A stretch of DNA of 35,497 nucleotides from an uncultured Ruminococcus sp. Lineage in GTDB: Bacteria; Bacillota; Clostridia; Oscillospirales; Ruminococcaceae. The stretch is from the NCBI GenBank assembly GCA_937926145.1, contig CALANW010000144.1:1-35497 (forward strand), read 5' to 3'. Made by a program: the position numbers and the translations under genes. Of this stretch, positions 31,411 through 35,497 are shown piece by piece. The notes under the pieces were generated by a model. The model ran no database searches. It saw nothing but the letters and a program-made list of their open reading frames with translations, and was not told where the DNA came from. Every line of letters starts with the position of its first letter. Within the stretch, counting starts at the first letter, position 1.

Positions 31411-31941
31411 TTAAAAAAGAGTTGAAGCCTCGTCCAAAACCTCCGCAAAAAAGCTTTTGAGCGGAAGAGTGCTGCCCGAGTGTTTGCCGTTCGGGGCGAC
31501 CTCGAAGCGGCTGTTTTTCAGCAGATTTCGGGTCATATCGTGGGTATCGATGACCTCATCGCTGCCGCCTACGATGACGGAAATTTTCTCGCTGTCAATA
31601 TCCGCAAGCTCTCCGAACAGCTTCACGAATGGGCGTATTTCTCCGCAATAGCCGAGCCTTGGCAGGTGCAGAAACGGCATAAGGCACGGGTTCACGAGCG
31701 CCGCAGGAAGCCCGAGCCGCACTGACATTACGGCAGCATAAAATCCGCCGAGGCTTGAACCGACGAGCATCTCCGCGCCGCACTCCCCTGCTTCGCGCAA
31801 AAGCATTTCAAGCGTTTCATCAGGTAAGAGGGTATCGTAATCAAGCTCGGGCGAAGTGACTTCGTGACCGAGTGTGGTCAATGCTTCGTATGCGCTGTTT
31901 TTCGCGCTGCCTTTATAACCGTGGATATTGAATATTTTCAT
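31411..31941 (-). CDS. YqiA/YcfP-like alpha/beta hydrolase
   Basis: This 176-aa small esterase-type alpha/beta hydrolase begins MKIFNIHGYKGS with the oxyanion HG. The nucleophile is S63 in GSSLGG; the probable acid is D128 (GGSDEVID) and the base H154 (GKHSG). The substrate is unknown. Start ATG 31941 is preceded by a weak site, AGAAAGAAG. It lies between the flavin reductase and the amidase, all on the minus strand with gaps of 37 and 67 bp, so co-transcription is likely. Confidence 0.87.
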   Translation of the reverse strand: MKIFNIHGYKGSAKNSAYEALTTLGHEVTSPELDYDTLLPDETLEMLLREAGECGAEMLVGSSLGGFYAAVMSVRLGLPAALVNPCLMPFLHLPRLGYCGEIRPFVKLFGELADIDSEKISVIVGGSDEVIDTHDMTRNLLKNSRFEVAPNGKHSGSTLPLKSFFAEVLDEASTLF

Positions 31942-31978
31942 TTTGGGACTTCTTTCTTTATCACAAATTCGTATGAGA

Positions 31979-32635
31979 TCAGTATTCTATGCCAAGTTCG
32001 GGATAATCTTTGAATTTTTGTATAATGCCGACAGATGTATCGGACAAAACTCCGCCGTCGGGGTCGGCTGGCGAATGGATATTGTACAGATATCCGCTTC
32101 GGCTGTATCGTCCGCCGTTTTTGTTGGTATAAATATCACTGTCAAACCAGACATTCACTATTTTCACGCACATTACAACGTGGTCGCTGCCTGCGAAAAG
32201 CTCCTTTTCCCACACATATTCACATTCGAGGTTGAGAAAGCACTCCTCAACGAGCGGTGCGCTGACCTTTCGTGCAGGGAATACCGTAAGTCCCGATGCT
32301 TGAAGCTCGTCCTCGTCAAGGCTGTTGTTTTTTATGGTGGAATAGCATTTTGCGTAGCTTTCCGCTGACATAAAGTTTATGGCAAGCTGTTTTGTTTCCT
32401 GCACAGTCTGATAAAGATGTGTACTTTTATGCACACTTGAAAAAATACAGTAGAAGCCGTTCTCGTTTGAAAAAGAGAACCACGACTGCATTGAACCGTT
32501 TGCTTTTCCGTTGGATTTACAGCTCGTGACGAGTGCAAGCGGCGACGGTATTGCTGTGAGGAATTCAAGCCAGTCGAAGCCGTAAAAATTATGGTCTTTG
32601 AACACCTCGGGACACTCAAAAAATTCTTTTTTCAT
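31979..32635 (-). CDS. Flavin reductase-like FMN-binding protein
   Basis: This 218-aa protein has the split-barrel flavin-reductase fold: PSPLALVTSCKSNGKANGSM, SWFSFSNENGFYCIFSSVHK and QLAINFMS. It probably binds FMN and passes electrons from NAD(P)H; the partner is unknown. Start ATG 32635 follows GGCAGGGTAAAAGT, a weak site. An extended -10 candidate, TATGGTAAAAT, lies about 50 bp upstream. It is the last chromosomal gene before the mobile element. Confidence 0.85.
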   Translation of the reverse strand: MKKEFFECPEVFKDHNFYGFDWLEFLTAIPSPLALVTSCKSNGKANGSMQSWFSFSNENGFYCIFSSVHKSTHLYQTVQETKQLAINFMSAESYAKCYSTIKNNSLDEDELQASGLTVFPARKVSAPLVEECFLNLECEYVWEKELFAGSDHVVMCVKIVNVWFDSDIYTNKNGGRYSRSGYLYNIHSPADPDGGVLSDTSVGIIQKFKDYPELGIEY

Positions 32636-32755
32636 ACTTTTACCCTGCCTTTCGTTGTCGGCGTTTTGCCGTTGTGAATTTATTTTACCATACAGAAAAG
32701 CAAAAGTATATATTAAATCTGTTATAGAAAATTGATTATCTTTTTAGAAATTCTT

Positions 32756-32798
32756 AAATGCCGTCAAAGCCTTATGTTTCAAGGCTTTCCGGCATTTC
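32756..32798. terminator. Hairpin near the mobile-element end
   Basis: Arms AAATGCCG + AAAGCCTT (from 32756) and AAGGCTTT + CGGCATTT (to about 32798) form a stem of about 16 bp with a small internal loop. It lies between the integrase gene and the flavin reductase, close to where a Tn916-type end is expected. It may insulate the element from the chromosome. Confidence 0.6.
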
Positions 32799-32867
32799 TT
32801 GTTACGGAAGATGTTCTTAAATCTCCTTAAATCCCCTCACGTTTTCCTGTTCAAAGGTAGTAGGCAA

Positions 32868-32892
32868 AGTAGTAAATTCAGCTTTTACTACT
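32868..32892 (-). terminator. Hairpin over the integrase stop
   Basis: AGTAGTAAA (32868-32876) pairs with TTTACTACT (32884-32892) around a 7-nt loop spanning the int stop codon. It has no strong U-tract. It may be a weak terminator or a recombinase/accessory binding repeat. Confidence 0.4.
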
Positions 32893-34087
32893 AAGCAATC
32901 AACCGTTCCATTTCTGCCATTGCGTTGTCCGGCGTGGCGTGTGCGTAGTAGTTCAGCGTCATATTGATGTTGGAATGTCCCATGATGTACTGTAACGCTT
33001 TCGGGTTCATTCCCGCGTTTGCTAAGTTGGTGCAGAACGTGTGGCGTAGGGTATGCGGCGTTGTCACTTTCGGTAAGGCTTCCTCATGGCTCTTGTTATA
33101 CTTCTTCACAAGCCCCCGGAACATAGTTTCATAGTTTGCTGCCACTTTCGGCTTTCCGTCCCGGTTGAGGAATAAGAAACGACTGTACCCGTCAATGATA
33201 ACCGGCATTGCCTGTCTGCGGTTTTTCAGCACACGCTTAAATGCTTCACAAACCTTTGTACTCATAGGGATTTGACGGGTGCCGCTTTTCGTTTTTGGCG
33301 TTTCAATGTAATAGCCGCCCGCTTCGGAGTGTTTCAAAAGTTGGTGGTCTACATTGATTAGCTTCTTCTCAAAGTCAATGTCCGTTTCCGTCAGCCCGCA
33401 GAGTTCAGAAATACGAAGCCCGGTCCCTAACAGTATGATAACCTCGTCGGAATACTTCTGATAGGTCTTATCATTCTGCATAAAGGATAAAAGCGACGCT
33501 TCCTGTGTTGAGGATAAGGGTACCTTTGGTTCCGTATCATCTTCCAGAACCGTGTTCAACTGGAAGTCAAACGGATTTTTGCGGATACAATCGTCCTGTA
33601 TGGCTGTGTAAAAAGCAGCTTTTAAGGAACGCTTGTGGTTGTTGATAGTCTTGAAAGAATATCCCTTGTCTTTCATTCGCAACGCCCATTCTTTCGCGTC
33701 CGACAGCTTCACATTCTCAATGCTGCAAGCCCCAAGTTTATCTTCTTCCAAAATCCGCATAAGCTGTTTGCGTCCCTGTTTCGTACCAAGCCGGACATTT
33801 GCCCGGTGGCGTATCTGCTTTGCGTAAAGCTGGCAGACCGTCATTTTCTTTCCGATAGGGTCTATCCCGTCGTCAAGGTCTTTCTGGATTTCTTTTTCCT
33901 TTTCCCGAAGCGAAATATCGTCGCGCTTCCCAGCGGGTGTCTTATCGGTAGGTACTAACTTCCAAGAATACACAAACTGCGGTTTCCCAAAGGTATCAAT
34001 GTATTTGTAAGCATATCTTCCGTCCTTTCTCTGGCTCTCTCCTGTCCGTAAGATACGGTTTTTGTTATCGCGTCTTTTTTCCGACAT
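32891..34087 (-). CDS. int: Tn916-family tyrosine integrase
   Basis: This 398-aa tyrosine recombinase excises and inserts the element. It starts MSEKRRDNKNRILRTGESQR, closely matching Tn916 Int (405 aa) by recollection. The N-terminal arm-binding domain is followed by a SAM-like core-binding domain (about 80-175) and the catalytic domain. The active-site set is R225 (GLRISE), K267 (KTKSG), H345 and R348 (HTLRH), H371 (GH) and the nucleophile Y380 or Y381 (LNYYAH). All are present, so it should be active. It is the outermost gene of the element; the junction with the chromosome lies to its left, before 32890. Confidence 0.95.
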   Translation of the reverse strand: MSEKRRDNKNRILRTGESQRKDGRYAYKYIDTFGKPQFVYSWKLVPTDKTPAGKRDDISLREKEKEIQKDLDDGIDPIGKKMTVCQLYAKQIRHRANVRLGTKQGRKQLMRILEEDKLGACSIENVKLSDAKEWALRMKDKGYSFKTINNHKRSLKAAFYTAIQDDCIRKNPFDFQLNTVLEDDTEPKVPLSSTQEASLLSFMQNDKTYQKYSDEVIILLGTGLRISELCGLTETDIDFEKKLINVDHQLLKHSEAGGYYIETPKTKSGTRQIPMSTKVCEAFKRVLKNRRQAMPVIIDGYSRFLFLNRDGKPKVAANYETMFRGLVKKYNKSHEEALPKVTTPHTLRHTFCTNLANAGMNPKALQYIMGHSNINMTLNYYAHATPDNAMAEMERLIA

Positions 34088-34167
34088 TGTGCGTCATGCT
34101 CCTTTCCATGACGGAAAGAGCCTTGATATGCCTGTATTCATTGTACCACATTCAAGGCTCAATTTCA

Positions 34168-34371
34168 CTATATAACTTCCAATGTATCAATGATTTTTTC
34201 AAACTGTTTCCGCTTGATTTGAATACGGTTGCCATTCATAATGACCCACCCGGCAGCCGGATTTTCCTCTGCCAACTTTCGCAGCTTGTTTTCTCCAATG
34301 CGGAAGTATTTAGACGCTTCCTCAATCGTCAGCGTGTACTTTTCCCAAATAGGAACATCAGTATAATTCAT
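34168..34371 (-). CDS. xis: Excisionase, Tn916 Xis type
   Basis: This 67-aa small DNA-bending protein directs the integrase toward excision. It has a winged-helix core, YTLTIEEASKYFRIGENKLR, then VIMNGNRIQIKRKQFEKI. Its length is as in Tn916 Xis. Start ATG 34371 follows AAAGGGGG. It lies 80 bp upstream of int on the same strand. Confidence 0.93.
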   Translation of the reverse strand: MNYTDVPIWEKYTLTIEEASKYFRIGENKLRKLAEENPAAGWVIMNGNRIQIKRKQFEKIIDTLEVI

Positions 34372-34790
34372 GTAAGGTGTCCCCCTTTCTTGAAAAAATG
34401 AAATGGTTACAATATCAAAAAGGGGCTTTAATCAGACAGCTCCGGCAAGCCTCACGGGAATTGCACCCCCGCATGGTTCTCATGCAGCCCTACCCATTAT
34501 CTGCGACGCTTCTAACGCTCGGATTATGGCTATAAGGGAGTATCATTATACCGATATGCGGATCGTGGCGGCAGACGTGCCAAGGTCTGCTATGGAACGC
34601 TGATATTTCCCGCTCGGTGTTTCTCCCTCCTTTCGGTCATCGCGTATCAGCCCAATGGCTCCCCACATATCGAATGTATCTGATTTGCCCTATGCTGCGC
34701 CGCCATTCTCCTGCGTCGCTTTCTTTGTCAAGGTTCAAAAACGGTCAAGTTTTGCAATCTGCGGAAAGGGGAACGCAGATTACTTTTTAC
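34372..34790 (-). other. Noncoding region upstream of xis in the mobile element
   Basis: This 419-bp stretch has no confident gene. On the minus strand it carries hairpins GCATG/CATGC (34471-34485) and CGGGG/TCCCG (about 34455-34471), and GCAGAC/GTCTGC (about 34572-34595). These suggest a structured leader or regulatory RNA controlling xis-int. A 40-codon frame is listed separately. Confidence 0.45.
34546..34668 (-). CDS. Possible 40-aa small protein
   Basis: An open frame from ATG 34668 to TAA 34546 encodes MWGAIGLIRDDRKEG.. ending ATIRISV. It has no ribosome binding site upstream. It falls in the otherwise noncoding region between the HTH gene and xis. Its sequence feels familiar as an annotated small protein of such elements, but that is recollection. 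It could equally be chance. Confidence 0.25.
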   Translation of the reverse strand: MWGAIGLIRDDRKEGETPSGKYQRSIADLGTSAATIRISV

Positions 34791-35039
34791 TTAGACCTCA
34801 AATGACAGGACAGCCCTCATAAGGCGTGACCGCAAGCGGTCGCGTATGTCCTCGTCTATGCCCCAATAAATATTGCCGCGCTCGTCGCGGAGCTTCCGCA
34901 TAGACAGGGACGCTATGTAACTTTCGTAATGCTGTACGACAATCTTCATAGCTTCCGGGTCGCCCTTAGTTGCGGCTATGATTACCGGGTAAGGCAACAA
35001 GCCGCTTTCAGCGTTCTCATTGTTAATCTTCGTAGTCAT
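34791..35039 (-). CDS. Tn916 Orf8-like helix-turn-helix protein
   Basis: This 82-aa protein resembles the small HTH-domain protein (Orf8 type) next to the Orf7 sigma-like gene in Tn916-family elements: PYPVIIAATKGDPEAMKIVV, then HYESYIASLS, as in sigma-factor region 2-like helices. It probably acts with Orf7 in transcription of the transfer genes. Start ATG 35039 follows GGAGG and overlaps the end of the sigma-like gene by 17 nt. Confidence 0.82.
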   Translation of the reverse strand: MTTKINNENAESGLLPYPVIIAATKGDPEAMKIVVQHYESYIASLSMRKLRDERGNIYWGIDEDIRDRLRSRLMRAVLSFEV

Positions 35040-35463
35040 AGGCGCGTTCCTCCAAATAGCGTTTTAGCAGCTTCATAGAGCTTTTCCGGCGGGTCTGTAC
35101 TGTTGTCCTCGGAATATTGCAGTATTTCGCAATTTCCCGTTCGCTCATATCAAAGAAATAATAGAGCAGTACGGTTTCCCGCTTTTCTTCCGGCAAACTG
35201 TGTAGGGCTTCGGCAAGCAGCTCCGCAGTTATCTCCTTGCCGCCGACAACGAAAGACTGTTGCGCTTTATCGTCTGTAAAATATTCGTCGCAAACGTAAA
35301 GCTGTTTTTCTTCCTGTGGCGACAAATCGGAAAAAGGAATTTCGCGTAATTGCCGCTGCTTCGTGTCCCTGTGGGCGTTCATAGCTTCCCGCCTTAACGC
35401 CAGTTTGCAAAAGCCATTAAAAGCACAACGGATTTGCCATTGGGTACGAATAGGTTCGTTCAT
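35023..35463 (-). CDS. Tn916 Orf7-like sigma-70 family factor
   Basis: This 146-aa protein has a C-terminal region 4: LHSLPEEKRETVLLYYFFDM, then SEREIAKYCNIPRTTVQTRR. The weak N-terminal part matches Orf7 of Tn916, which boosts transcription through the circular element into the transfer genes. Start ATG 35463 follows a perfect AAAGGAGG. Its end overlaps the HTH gene. Upstream element genes lie outside the window. Confidence 0.88.
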   Translation of the reverse strand: MNEPIRTQWQIRCAFNGFCKLALRREAMNAHRDTKQRQLREIPFSDLSPQEEKQLYVCDEYFTDDKAQQSFVVGGKEITAELLAEALHSLPEEKRETVLLYYFFDMSEREIAKYCNIPRTTVQTRRKSSMKLLKRYLEERAYDYED

Positions 35464-35497
35464 GTTCTCACCTCCTTTCGCAGCCGCGAAAGCGGTG

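Noticed and set aside
34403..34805. Two plus-strand frames of 60-66 codons in the mobile element
   Set aside because: No ribosome sites and no recognisable product; they lie opposite the structured leader region and oppose the direction of all element genes.

Overview
The window looks like chromosomal DNA of an anaerobic, low-to-mid GC Gram-positive (Clostridia; Ruminococcus/Oscillospiraceae-like). The evidence is strong AGGAGG-type ribosome binding sites, TTGACA/TATAAT promoters with 17-bp spacers, a SCIFF peptide with its radical-SAM maturase, an orphan SpoVAC-type protein, a SigH-like sigma factor, Firmicutes-style PolA without a working proofreading site, and a Tn916-family integrative element at the right end. 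This is inferred from gene content; no 16S gene is present.

Layout. 1-5311 (+): argS and polA, each followed by repeat-rich intergenic DNA. 5312-7252 (-): MATE exporter and a YkgJ-type Cys-cluster protein. 7413-7862 (+): SpoVAC-like membrane protein. 8148-10671 (-): a tight four-gene unit (metallophosphoesterase, 4-OT tautomerase, OGG1-type glycosylase, DUF6062). 10974-11624 (+): a two-gene unit (Cys-rich mini-protein, sigma-region-4-like protein) behind a strong promoter that carries a LexA-box-like sequence. 11650-18194 (-): a sugar-type region with a periplasmic-binding-domain/GGDEF fusion and a LacI regulator, lipoprotein binding protein and two permeases forming one operon. 18512-20746 (-): trpS and an aminotransferase. 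20876-21871 (-): zinc-ribbon protein, tRNA-like element, sigma factor. 22384-24995 (+): yajC, a TIGR04086-type membrane protein, SCIFF and its maturase. 25132-25978 (-): nitroreductase and TfoX-N protein. 26144-27577 (+): purB. 27911-32635 (-): DUF1934 protein, murI, ddl, an amidase, a YqiA-like hydrolase and a flavin reductase. 32756-35497 (-): end of a Tn916-family element (int, xis, HTH protein, sigma-like protein), which runs off the window.

Themes. LacI-SBP-permease-permease is a self-regulated importer with candidate operators and an internal attenuator; no ATPase is present, so a shared MsmX-type ATPase is likely. The PBP-GGDEF fusion beside it would couple a small-molecule signal to cyclic-di-GMP synthesis. 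murI and ddl make and join D-amino acids for the cell wall.

The most unusual features are: a repeat family anchored exactly at gene 3' ends, which supplies the stop codon or last codons of several genes; a metallophosphoesterase that has lost two conserved metal-2 residues; the LexA-like site over the small two-gene unit; degenerate tRNA-like hairpins; and a 164-bp nested inverted-repeat element between ddl and the amidase. I did not find a clear new defence or biosynthetic system.
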